Assembly (NCBI GenBank): GCA_030591825.1
Contig: JAUVAG010000103.1
Location: forward strand, 1 to 5,695
Origin: Dethiosulfatibacter sp.
Lineage (GTDB): Bacteria; Bacillota; Clostridia; Tissierellales; Dethiosulfatibacteraceae
Direction: 5' to 3'
Length of the DNA stretch: 5,695 bases
Both the position numbers and the translations under genes were made by a program. The notes beneath the pieces were generated by a model. The model was not told the DNA's origin and ran no database searches. It saw only the letters and a program-made list of their open reading frames with translations. Shown in pieces: positions 1 to 5,695 of the stretch (the first letter of the stretch is position 1; each line of letters begins with the position of its first letter).

Positions 1-185
1 CCTGCAATAATTTCATATTCCTCGTCGTTGTTCTTCTTAAGAGATATTGGCTGGATTATTCCATATGACTGTATTGAATATGTAAGTTCAATTAGTGCAT
101 CTTCCTGAAATACCTTTCTAGGCTGGTGTTTGTTAGGAACTATCATGTTCAAATTTATCATTTCTACTGATTTGAATTCCTGCAT
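1..185 (-). CDS. noc: ParB-family DNA-binding protein, probably nucleoid occlusion protein Noc (N-terminal part only)
   Basis: Only the first 61 codons and part of the next are present; the gene runs off the left edge. The fragment shows the start of a ParB N-terminal (CTP-binding/nuclease-like) domain: an IVPNKHQPRKVF box at residues 15-26, the EL..SI...GIIQPI segment at 33-47, and YEIIAG at 57-62, where the usual GERR box would follow. The ATG at 183-185 is set by a strong AGGAGG at 193-198 with a 7-nt spacer; an in-frame TAA at 189-191 excludes any earlier start. In Firmicutes the parB paralogue directly after rsmG is typically noc, which binds DNA and blocks septum assembly over the nucleoid. 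An exact Noc-site consensus inside mnmE (3585-3598) supports that reading. The helix-turn-helix that would separate Noc from Spo0J lies outside the window, so ParB family is sure and Noc is likely. The protein starts only about 14 residues before the ParB box, with no amphipathic membrane helix. Confidence 0.85.
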   Translation of the reverse strand, partial: MQEFKSVEMINLNMIVPNKHQPRKVFQEDALIELTYSIQSYGIIQPISLKKNNDEEYEIIA

Positions 186-191
186 ATTTTA

Positions 192-198
192 TCCTCCT
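192..198 (-). promoter_or_regulatory. Ribosome binding site of the noc-like gene, overlapping the rsmG stop codon
   Basis: The minus strand reads AGGAGGA here, 6-7 nt before the ATG at 185. Two of its bases (197-198) are also part of the rsmG TAG stop (197-199). A ribosome terminating on rsmG therefore sits on the next gene's Shine-Dalgarno, which suggests coupled translation. Confidence 0.85.
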
Positions 199-907
199 AT
201 AATGGTTTCTTTGTAGGTTTTCCGGCTTTTCTTGGGTCTTTGTCCGGAGTATCCCTGAATTTTTCTATTATTATTATGCTTCTTGATATGTCTGTTCCCG
301 GAAGCTGATATTTTATCGTTTCCTTGACTCTTCCTCCAAGGATTTCAAGAGCCTTTACGGACTCCTCTATTTCCTTATCCACATCTCCACTTTTCATGGA
401 TATGAAACAGCCTCCTACTTTAACGAAGGGAATACAGTATTCAGAGAGAATATTGAGAGGAGCAACTGCCCTTGATATGGAAAGGTCGTATTGTTCCCTG
501 TATTCCTCATCAGTTCCAAAATCCTCAGCTCTTCCATGTATAAGTTCAACATCTTCGAGTTCTAGCGTTTCAACTACTTCATCAAGAAATATTATTCTCT
601 TTTTAAGACTGTCCAGAAGTGTAACTTCCATTTCTTCATAGATTATCTTTAGAGGTATTCCTGGAAATCCCCCTCCTGTTCCTATATCTATCATCTTATC
701 TACTTTATCCATGTTAAAATATTTTTTTACTATTATACTGTCAACAAAATGCTTCATATATATCTCTGCATCTTCAGTTATAGAGGTGATGTTTATCTTC
801 TTGTTCCATTCCTGGATCATATTTTTGTAAATTTCAAACTTCTCCACCTGTACCTCTGTGCATTCCAGGTCTGATGATTTCAGTATTTCTTCAAGTTTCC
901 TATTCAT
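197..907 (-). CDS. rsmG: 16S rRNA (guanine-N7)-methyltransferase RsmG (GidB)
   Basis: This 236-residue protein has the full length of the family. RsmG uses S-adenosylmethionine to make m7G at position 527 (E. coli numbering) in the 530 loop of 16S rRNA; loss of it is known to give low-level streptomycin resistance. Visible family marks are [11 protein letters not shown] (34-44), the SAM-binding motif [13 protein letters not shown] (74-86), the [12 protein letters not shown] strand-helix (97-108), HGRAED (124-129), SRAVAPL (145-151) and the typical basic tail [12 protein letters not shown] (225-236). The ATG (905-907) lies inside the end of mnmG; the two genes share 8 nt (ATGAATAG). The only upstream purine run (AAAAAAGG, ending 13 nt before the ATG) is a poor Shine-Dalgarno, so translation probably depends on ribosomes finishing mnmG. 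It is the third gene of the mnmE unit. Nothing looks broken. Confidence 0.97.
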   Translation of the reverse strand: MNRKLEEILKSSDLECTEVQVEKFEIYKNMIQEWNKKINITSITEDAEIYMKHFVDSIIVKKYFNMDKVDKMIDIGTGGGFPGIPLKIIYEEMEVTLLDSLKKRIIFLDEVVETLELEDVELIHGRAEDFGTDEEYREQYDLSISRAVAPLNILSEYCIPFVKVGGCFISMKSGDVDKEIEESVKALEILGGRVKETIKYQLPGTDISRSIIIIEKFRDTPDKDPRKAGKPTKKPL

Positions 908-2801
908 TTGTCTTTTTCATCCTTTTTTGTTGCTCAAGATATATTACCAGAACATTTACATCGGCAGGAGAAACTCCCGATATCCTTGAAGCCTGTCCAA
1001 GGGAGTCAGGTCTTATCTTTGAAAGCTTCTGTCTTGCTTCTATCCTGAGTCCTTTGATTTCTTCGTATTCTATGCTTTCAGGAATATTCTTGTATTCCAT
1101 CCTCTTGAACTGTTCAATTTGTCTGAATTGCTTCTTAATATAGCCTTCGTACTTTATCTGTATCTCAATCTGTCTTCTTACAACCTTGTCCACTTCAGGT
1201 CTATCAGGATCAATTTCCCTTAAATCATCATACCTGATTTCGGGTCTTTTTAAAAGATCATACATGGATGTTGGAATTTTTAGTGGTACAGTATTTAGTT
1301 TTTCCAAAAGCGCCCTTACCTGGGCATTTGGGTTCACTATTTTTTTCATTACTCGTGTTTTTTCAACGTCTATACTGTTTTTCTTTTCTATAAACTTCTT
1401 GTATCTTTCCAATGTCACAAGTCCTGCCTTGTATCCCTTTTCGGTAAGTCTCAAATCCGCATTGTCCTGTCTTAGTACCAGTCTGTATTCGGCCCTTGAT
1501 GTCATCATTCTATAAGGCTCGTTTGTTCCCTTGGTAACAAGATCATCAATAAGAACTCCTATATAGGCTTCCGATCTGTCAAGAATCATAGGTTCCTTGC
1601 CATTTTGCTTAAGAACTGCGTTTATTCCAGCAACAATTCCCTGTCCTGCCGCCTCTTCATATCCTGAGCTACCGTTTATCTGTCCAGCAAAGAACAGATT
1701 CTCTATACTTTTGATCTCAAGATTTCTCTTCAGTTGTGTAGGGTCTATGCAGTCGTATTCTATTGCATAGGCTGGCCTCATGATTTTACAATTTTCCATT
1801 CCTTCAATAGTCCTGTACATTGCAATCTGAATCTCTTCAGGAAGAGAAGTTGAAAATCCCTGTATATACATTTCCTTTGTATCCAAACCTTCAGGTTCAA
1901 CAAATACCTGATGCTTTGGCTTATCAGAAAATCTAACAACCTTGTCTTCCATTGAAGGGCAATATCTTGGGCCTACACCTTCCATCTTTCCAGCATACAT
2001 AGGATACCTTGAAAGGTTATCCCTTATGATTTCGTGGGTTTTTTCATTGGTATAGCAAAGGTAACATGGCACCTGGTCTATTTCTATTTTATCATTCATG
2101 AAAGAAAAAGGAATTACTTCCGCATCTCCCTCCTGAATCTCCATTTTATTTAAATCTATTGAATCCTTATGTACCCTGGCAGGAGTTCCAGTCTTAAATC
2201 TTTTCAGAATTATTCCGTTTTCAATAAGTGAAGCTGAGAGCTCGTTTGCAGGGAAAAGACCTCCTGGTCCACCCTCGTAGCTCACCTCTCCCATATAAAT
2301 TTTTCCCTTAAGGTAGGTTCCCGTACAAAGTATTGCAGATTCTGTCTCATAGTAGGCTCCGGACTTTGTATTTACACCTACAACTTTTCCATCTACTACA
2401 TCTATTTCTATTGCTTCATTCTGGATCAGGTCCAGATTGTATTCATCTTCAATTACCTGCTTCATGGAAACATGGTATATTCTCTTGTCCGTCTGAGCCC
2501 TTGAAGAATGGACTGCAGGTCCCTTTGAAGTATTAAGCAACTTGAACTGTATCATTGCCTTGTCCGTTGCAATAGCCATTTCACCGCCAAGAGCATCGAT
2601 TTCCTTTACTATATGACCTTTGCCTGTACCTCCGATGTTGGGATTACAGGGCATCATTGCAAGAGAATCAAGACTCAATGTTATCATAATTGTCTTCTTG
2701 CCCATTCTTGCCGCCGCCAAAGCTGCTTCGCATCCAGCATGTCCTGCACCTATTACTACGACATCATATTTACCTGCTATAAATTGCTTTAACTCTTTCA
2801 C
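900..2801 (-). CDS. mnmG: tRNA uridine-5-carboxymethylaminomethyl modification enzyme MnmG (GidA)
   Basis: MnmG is the FAD-dependent partner of MnmE; together they install the (carboxymethyl)aminomethyl group on U34 of tRNAs that read two-codon boxes, using methylenetetrahydrofolate, NADH and GTP. From the GTG at 2799-2801 the protein has 633 residues, the normal family length. It shows the FAD Rossmann motif [10 protein letters not shown] (about 14-23), [13 protein letters not shown] (51-63) with the conserved catalytic Cys52, a second conserved cysteine in [11 protein letters not shown] (Cys281), the FAD-contact segment [19 protein letters not shown] (about 370-388), MTSRAEYRL (433-441) and the C-terminal [14 protein letters not shown] region that docks to MnmE. 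The GTG is preferred over a TTG at 2826-2828 because GGAGG (2807-2811) lies 5 nt before it; the TTG has no such site and would overlap mnmE by 16 nt. There are 11 nt between the mnmE stop and this start. Confidence 0.97.
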   Translation of the reverse strand: MKELKQFIAGKYDVVVIGAGHAGCEAALAAARMGKKTIMITLSLDSLAMMPCNPNIGGTGKGHIVKEIDALGGEMAIATDKAMIQFKLLNTSKGPAVHSSRAQTDKRIYHVSMKQVIEDEYNLDLIQNEAIEIDVVDGKVVGVNTKSGAYYETESAILCTGTYLKGKIYMGEVSYEGGPGGLFPANELSASLIENGIILKRFKTGTPARVHKDSIDLNKMEIQEGDAEVIPFSFMNDKIEIDQVPCYLCYTNEKTHEIIRDNLSRYPMYAGKMEGVGPRYCPSMEDKVVRFSDKPKHQVFVEPEGLDTKEMYIQGFSTSLPEEIQIAMYRTIEGMENCKIMRPAYAIEYDCIDPTQLKRNLEIKSIENLFFAGQINGSSGYEEAAGQGIVAGINAVLKQNGKEPMILDRSEAYIGVLIDDLVTKGTNEPYRMMTSRAEYRLVLRQDNADLRLTEKGYKAGLVTLERYKKFIEKKNSIDVEKTRVMKKIVNPNAQVRALLEKLNTVPLKIPTSMYDLLKRPEIRYDDLREIDPDRPEVDKVVRRQIEIQIKYEGYIKKQFRQIEQFKRMEYKNIPESIEYEEIKGLRIEARQKLSKIRPDSLGQASRISGVSPADVNVLVIYLEQQKRMKKTNE

Positions 2802-2806
2802 ATTTT

Positions 2807-2811
2807 CCTCC
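2807..2811 (-). promoter_or_regulatory. Ribosome binding site deciding the mnmG start
   Basis: The minus strand reads GGAGG, followed by 5 nt and a GTG at 2801-2799. This places the mnmG start nine codons inside the longest possible reading frame, which would begin at TTG 2828. The site lies just after the mnmE stop (2813-2815). Confidence 0.8.
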
Positions 2812-2812
2812 A

Positions 2813-4189
2813 CTATTTCCCTATGCAAAACTCGGCAAATATTTTATCCATAAGATCGTCCCTTATGGTTTCGCCTGTTATTTCTCCCAAAAATTCAAGT
2901 GAATTCATTATATCTACTTCAAGACATTCGAGAGTAAGAGAATTTTCTATGCTTTTAAGCACATCTTCGATGGACTCTTTTGACTTTAAAAGAAGATTTT
3001 TGTGCCTTAAATTACTTACTATTACATCATCATCAACATCAAGTGCACCTTTTAGGAATTCTTCTTTTATCTTGTTTTCGATACTTTCCAGTCCCTTGTT
3101 GCCCTTAATTGAAATTTTTATTACTTCTTCTTTTATCTTTTGGAAGTTTTCAAAGTCTATTTTTTCATGAAGATCCGTCTTGTTCAAAAGGTAAAGTACC
3201 TTTTTATCTTGGATCTCCTTTATTATCATAATATCTTCACCTTCAAGTGCCTTTGATGCATCGAAAATCATGAGTATGAGATCGGCTTCTTCTATTTTAT
3301 CCAGAGCCTTCTTAACTCCTATTTTTTCAACTTCATCATCCGTATATCTTATTCCTGCAGTATCTATTATCTTAAGTGGCACTCCAGCAAGATTTACGAA
3401 TTCCTCAATAGTGTCCCTTGTTGTTCCTGGAATTTCAGTCACTATTGCCCTGTTTTCATTAAGAAGATAGTTCATAAGGGATGATTTCCCTACATTTGGC
3501 TTACCAAGAATAAGCGTTTTAATTCCTTCCTTGTATATCTTTCCTGTATCAGCAGATTTAATGAGTTTATCAAACCTCTTTAATATTTCCCGGGAAATAT
3601 TCTTGATGTTTTCAATAGTCATCTCTTCTTCATCATATTCGGGAAAATCTATATTAACCTCAATCTGTGATGTAAGACCCATCAACGATTCTCTTATGCA
3701 CTTTATTTCCTTTGAAAGTCTTCCTTCAAGCTGATGCATTGAAAGATTGAAACTGTTTTTCGTCTTTGAACTTACAAGATCCATTACTGCCTCGGCCTGA
3801 GTAAGGTCTATTCTTCCATTTAAGAATGCTCTCTTAGTGAATTCTCCCCTTTCCGCAAGTCTTGCACCCTTTGAAACGAGTATGTTTAATATCATTTCAA
3901 CGGATACTATTCCACCGTGGCAATTTATTTCAACTATATCTTCCTTGGTGAAGGTATTAGGTTCCTTCATTGCAACAACAAGAACCTCATCTGCTATTCT
4001 ATCAACTTCAGGATCCATTATCCATCCGTAATACATCATCCTTCTCTTTAAATCTACAAGCTTCTTGCCGTTTTTGCTTTTGAATATATCACTGACAATG
4101 CTTATGGCATTCTTGCCGCTTACTCTTACTATTCCTATTCCGGACATTCCTGGATATGTTGCCGATGCCGCTATTGTATCGGTATTCAT
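2813..4189 (-). CDS. mnmE: tRNA modification GTPase MnmE (TrmE)
   Basis: MnmE is the GTPase and folate-binding partner of MnmG in wobble-uridine (U34) modification. The 458 residues show the complete architecture. The N-terminal folate-binding domain (about 1-120) begins [22 protein letters not shown] and carries INCHGG (88-93). A helical domain follows, interrupted by a Ras-like G domain (about 220-375) with P-loop GKPNVGKS (229-236), potassium-loop/switch I GTTRDT (255-260), DTAG (276-279), Glu288 at the position of the catalytic glutamate of E. coli MnmE (Glu282), and NKTD (336-339). The C-terminus is the hallmark FCIGK (454-458) with the conserved Cys455. The ATG at 4187-4189 is preceded by AGGGTGAT (4193-4200), a good match to the 16S rRNA tail. 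It is probably the first gene of its own transcription unit. Of its 17 arginine codons, 16 are AGA/AGG; the exception, CGG at Arg200, lies in the palindrome at 3582-3601. Confidence 0.98.
   Translation of the reverse strand: MNTDTIAASATYPGMSGIGIVRVSGKNAISIVSDIFKSKNGKKLVDLKRRMMYYGWIMDPEVDRIADEVLVVAMKEPNTFTKEDIVEINCHGGIVSVEMILNILVSKGARLAERGEFTKRAFLNGRIDLTQAEAVMDLVSSKTKNSFNLSMHQLEGRLSKEIKCIRESLMGLTSQIEVNIDFPEYDEEEMTIENIKNISREILKRFDKLIKSADTGKIYKEGIKTLILGKPNVGKSSLMNYLLNENRAIVTEIPGTTRDTIEEFVNLAGVPLKIIDTAGIRYTDDEVEKIGVKKALDKIEEADLILMIFDASKALEGEDIMIIKEIQDKKVLYLLNKTDLHEKIDFENFQKIKEEVIKISIKGNKGLESIENKIKEEFLKGALDVDDDVIVSNLRHKNLLLKSKESIEDVLKSIENSLTLECLEVDIMNSLEFLGEITGETIRDDLMDKIFAEFCIGK
3582..3601. promoter_or_regulatory. 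Perfect 20-bp palindrome containing the exact Noc-binding-site (NBS) consensus
   Basis: The sequence AATATTTCCCGGGAAATATT is a perfect inverted repeat with its centre between 3591 and 3592. Its inner 14 bp (3585-3598), ATTTCCCGGGAAAT, is identical to the consensus established for Noc binding in Bacillus subtilis. It lies in mnmE and encodes residues 197-203 (NISREIL) in the helical domain before the G domain. The central CGG is the only CGN codon of the gene. A noc-like gene starts about 3.4 kb away in the same cluster. The sequence match is certain; that Noc binds here is inferred. Confidence 0.75.
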
Positions 4190-4192
4190 AAT

Positions 4193-4200
4193 ATCACCCT
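4193..4200 (-). promoter_or_regulatory. Ribosome binding site of mnmE
   Basis: The minus strand reads AGGGTGAT, followed by ATT and the ATG at 4189-4187. GGTGAT pairs with the 3' end of 16S rRNA in the register of AGGAGGTGAT, which gives a normal effective spacing. If the promoter upstream is correct, the leader is only about 15-20 nt, leaving no room for a riboswitch. Confidence 0.7.
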
Positions 4201-4211
4201 CTCATGAATAT

Positions 4212-4241
4212 ATTTTAACATAAATTTCTAAATGTAACCAA
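4212..4241 (-). promoter_or_regulatory. Candidate promoter for the mnmE-mnmG-rsmG-noc unit
   Basis: Reading the minus strand, TAAAAT at 4217-4212 is one base from the sigma-A -10 consensus and is preceded by TG plus one base (4220-4218), an extended -10 element. A weak -35, TTGGTT, sits at 4241-4236 with an 18-nt spacer; it begins in the T-tract of the preceding terminator. Transcription would start near 4205. The assignment rests on pattern and position between a terminator and a gene start. TATATT at 4212-4207 is an alternative -10 but has no -35. Confidence 0.5.
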
Positions 4242-4268
4242 AAAATACCCGATATACACCGGGTATTT
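4240..4268 (-). terminator. Intrinsic terminator after jag
   Basis: On the minus strand AAATACCCG (4268-4260) and CGGGTATTT (4251-4243) form a perfect 9-bp stem with an 8-nt loop. A run of six T (4245-4240) covers the last three stem bases and continues past the stem. It starts 3 nt after the jag stop codon. The stem is partly A-U and the T-run short, so some readthrough into mnmE is possible. On the plus strand no T-run follows, so it acts in the yidC-jag direction. Confidence 0.75.
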
Positions 4269-4271
4269 AAA

Positions 4272-4895
4272 CTATTTTACGTCAATTATTACTTTTCTGT
4301 ATGGTTCTTCGCCTTCCGAGTATGTTATGATGTCTTCTTCTTCCTGCAATGCTGAATGAATTATTCTTCTTTCATATGGGTTCATCGGCTCAAGTTTAAT
4401 CTTCTTGTTGTAGAATCTTGTCTTGTCCGCCATTCTCTTTGCCAGTTTAACAAGTGTATCTTCTCTCTTGCTTCTATAGTTTTCAACGTCCACTATGGTT
4501 CTTACATAGCTCTGTCTTCCCTTGTTGATTATAAGACTTAAAATATATTGAAGGGAGTCAAGATTCTTTCCTCTTTTTCCTATCATTATACCCTTGTCCT
4601 TGTCGTTAATTTCATAAATGTCAACGTTTAGAACATCATTGTCTAATTTAATATTATATTTGCAATCCACATCCATTTTTTCGAGAAGTGTGTCAAGAAA
4701 TCCCTTGGCTTTTTCATTGGGTCCGTCTACAACTGTAAGCTTAACCTTAGCTTTCTTTGAAATAAGTCCCAGGAAACTCCTTGAAGGCTCCTGAATTATT
4801 TCTATTTCAACTTCATTGATATCTGCCTTAAGCTCTTCTAATCCTTCACTTACTGCATTTTCTATAGTGTCGCTTTCTCTAGTTATGAATTTCAT
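4272..4895 (-). CDS. khpB: RNA-binding protein Jag/KhpB (Jag_N, KH and R3H domains)
   Basis: This 207-residue cytoplasmic protein has the three-part Jag layout. The Jag_N domain occupies about residues 1-53, ending in SFLGLISKKAKVKL. A type II KH domain spans about 75-145, with the RNA-binding loop GKRG at 106-109 inside GIMIGKRGKNLDSLQYI. An R3H domain follows (about 148-207) with the Arg-x3-His signature R176/H180 in NPYERRIIH. The linker between Jag_N and KH is short, unlike the long charged linker of streptococcal versions. In Firmicutes KhpB works with KhpA as an RNA chaperone affecting division and cell wall synthesis, and jag nearly always follows yidC. Here its ATG overlaps the yidC stop in ATGA (4892-4895), with GGAGGT (4910-4905) 9 nt upstream, which points to translational coupling. 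It is the last gene before the terminator at 4240-4268. Its 11 arginines are all AGA. The older symbol is jag. Confidence 0.95.
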   Translation of the reverse strand: MKFITRESDTIENAVSEGLEELKADINEVEIEIIQEPSRSFLGLISKKAKVKLTVVDGPNEKAKGFLDTLLEKMDVDCKYNIKLDNDVLNVDIYEINDKDKGIMIGKRGKNLDSLQYILSLIINKGRQSYVRTIVDVENYRSKREDTLVKLAKRMADKTRFYNKKIKLEPMNPYERRIIHSALQEEEDIITYSEGEEPYRKVIIDVK

Positions 4896-5671
4896 TTTGA
4901 TTTAACCTCCAGAACCTTTTTCCCATTGTGCATAGTAATATATTGTTGCGCCATTTGGAAACCGTTACTGATTGCCCAATACAATGTCAAACCTGCAGGG
5001 AAACTTAGCGCGAAGAAGAAAATCATGAAAGGCATCATTATTGTCATTGTATTCTGTGTTGCCCTTTGTTGATCACTTCCACCAGCTGGTGTCTGGGCTG
5101 TAGTCATTTTGCTTGAAAAATATGTTGTTACACCTGCTAATATTGCAAGTACCGGTAGTGCCTCGCCTATGAATGGAATTTCGAATCCAAGTCCTATTCC
5201 GTTCATAGTACCATCGGAAAGTACTGCCTTTGCTTCAAATCCAAGATCTTGTATCCACAAGAAACTTTTATTTATTGCATCAAAGGTAGCCTGGTCTCCA
5301 AAAATATACTGTACAGGATCTCTAAGTACATAGAAAAATCCTATCATTATTGGAAATTGAACCAACAATGGAAGACAACCACCCATTGGATTTACATTGT
5401 ATTCCTTGTAAAGTTCCATTGTTTTTTTATTTAACGTTTCTGAATCATTTTTATATTTAGCCTTAAGCTTTGCAATTTCAGGATTCAGCTCCTGCATAGC
5501 CTTCATTGACTGTGTTTGCTTCCTCGTAAGGGGCAAAAGTATAAATTTTAGTATCAGCGATGATACAATAATAGCCATTGCATATGCCGATATCACATCA
5601 TTATCCGCCACCGACAAAAGATTATATATAATCTTTACTATAAAACCAATTGGTTTTGCTACTACCTGCAT
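4892..5671 (-). CDS. yidC: Membrane protein insertase YidC (Oxa1/SpoIIIJ family)
   Basis: YidC inserts and folds membrane proteins, alone or with SecYEG, in the cytoplasmic membrane. The 259 residues fit the short Gram-positive form without the large periplasmic domain of Proteobacteria. After an amphipathic N-terminus come a first membrane segment (about 26-49), a charged cytoplasmic hairpin (50-95), a second segment starting with NPMGGCLPLLVQFPI (94-108), an external loop (about 117-168), a third segment (about 169-187), and a hydrophobic block (about 208-240) with the family motif FPAGLTLYW (224-232). No lipobox is seen, although many Gram-positive YidC proteins are lipoproteins. Lys42 in SLILKFILLPL takes the place of the groove arginine typical of the family. 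The ATG (5669-5671) has GGAGG at 5681-5685. Only 24 nt of upstream sequence are present, so its promoter and its usual neighbours (yidD, rnpA, rpmH) are not visible. Confidence 0.96.
   Translation of the reverse strand: MQVVAKPIGFIVKIIYNLLSVADNDVISAYAMAIIVSSLILKFILLPLTRKQTQSMKAMQELNPEIAKLKAKYKNDSETLNKKTMELYKEYNVNPMGGCLPLLVQFPIMIGFFYVLRDPVQYIFGDQATFDAINKSFLWIQDLGFEAKAVLSDGTMNGIGLGFEIPFIGEALPVLAILAGVTTYFSSKMTTAQTPAGGSDQQRATQNTMTIMMPFMIFFFALSFPAGLTLYWAISNGFQMAQQYITMHNGKKVLEVKSK
4905..4910 (-). promoter_or_regulatory. Ribosome binding site of jag/khpB inside the end of yidC
   Basis: The minus strand reads GGAGGT 9 nt before the ATG at 4895. It lies within the last codons of yidC, and the two genes share ATGA, so jag can be translated by re-initiation or by direct entry. 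Confidence 0.8.
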
Positions 5672-5680
5672 TATTTGAAA

Positions 5681-5685
5681 CCTCC
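5681..5685 (-). promoter_or_regulatory. Ribosome binding site of yidC
   Basis: The minus strand reads GGAGG 9 nt before the ATG at 5671-5669, which fixes the start. No other start codon with such a site is near it. Confidence 0.8.
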
Positions 5686-5695
5686 AGTTATATTA

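Noticed and set aside
291..304. Second Noc-site-like sequence in rsmG (TGTTCCCGGAAGCT)
   Set aside because: Only about 9 of 14 bases match the consensus and the half-sites are one base too close (TTCC-C-GGAA), so it would not present the same symmetry.
324..641. Open frame of about 105 codons on the plus strand, antisense to rsmG
   Set aside because: It lies wholly opposite a clear gene, has serine-rich low-complexity content typical of the reverse of purine-rich coding DNA, and has no convincing ribosome binding site.
1186..1515. Open frame of about 109 codons on the plus strand, antisense to mnmG
   Set aside because: Serine/phenylalanine-rich shadow of mnmG with no family motif; the gene beneath is intact and well conserved.
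2823..3170. Open frame of about 115 codons on the plus strand, antisense to the end of mnmE
   Set aside because: Serine-rich shadow of an acidic, lysine-rich coding stretch; no motif and no start signal.
3582..3601. The palindrome as a transcription terminator
   Set aside because: No T-run follows on either strand and it lies in the middle of an essential-type reading frame. A DNA-binding site explains it better.
1..5695. parS site (TGTTNCACGTGNAACA type) for Spo0J
   Set aside because: I looked for a CACGTG core across the window and saw none.
5672..5695. End of an upstream gene such as yidD at the right edge
   Set aside because: A TAA can be read at 5695-5693 on the minus strand, but 24 nt are too few to support any gene; only the yidC ribosome binding site is secure.
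1..5695. CRISPR array, insertion sequence, prophage, tRNA gene or defence system
   Set aside because: No tandem spaced repeats, transposase or integrase motifs, or tRNA-like folds were seen. Every gene belongs to the conserved housekeeping cluster.

Overview
The window is a compact, AT-rich stretch of housekeeping genes, all on the minus strand. It matches the conserved origin-proximal region of Firmicutes chromosomes. In transcription order, right to left, it reads yidC - jag (khpB) - mnmE - mnmG - rsmG - noc/parB-type gene, the last cut by the left edge. Gene order, strong GGAGG-type ribosome binding sites, near-exclusive AGA/AGG arginine codons and the style of the proteins point to a low-GC member of the Clostridia in the broad sense. 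I cannot name the genus. By analogy with related genomes, the replication origin and rpmH-rnpA-yidD should lie beyond the right edge and soj-spo0J beyond the left edge; neither is visible here.

Region by region: 4892-5671 encodes the membrane insertase YidC, and its stop overlaps the start of jag by 4 nt (4272-4895, a KH/R3H RNA-binding protein). A short intergenic stretch (4190-4271) holds an intrinsic terminator for the yidC-jag transcript and, directly behind it, a plausible promoter for a second unit. That unit is mnmE (2813-4189), mnmG (900-2801, preferred GTG start), rsmG (197-907) and the noc-like gene (185 leftwards). Its junctions are very tight: 11 nt between mnmE and mnmG, an 8-nt overlap between mnmG and rsmG, and a noc ribosome binding site that shares bases with the rsmG stop codon. 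No gene-free stretch exceeds about 100 nt.

Functionally, YidC and Jag serve membrane protein insertion and envelope/RNA control. MnmE and MnmG form the complex that modifies the wobble uridine of several tRNAs. RsmG methylates 16S rRNA. The last gene is a ParB-family DNA-binding protein of the chromosome segregation/nucleoid occlusion branch.

Most of the window is ordinary. The observation most worth following is a perfect 20-bp palindrome inside mnmE (3582-3601). It contains the exact 14-bp consensus known for the Bacillus subtilis Noc-binding site, about 3.4 kb from the start of the noc-like gene. At its centre lies the only CGG arginine codon in the window and the only CGN codon in mnmE, which suggests the DNA site itself is under selection. 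The noc-like protein also begins too close to its ParB domain to carry the N-terminal membrane-targeting helix known from B. subtilis Noc, and an in-frame stop just upstream rules out a longer start.
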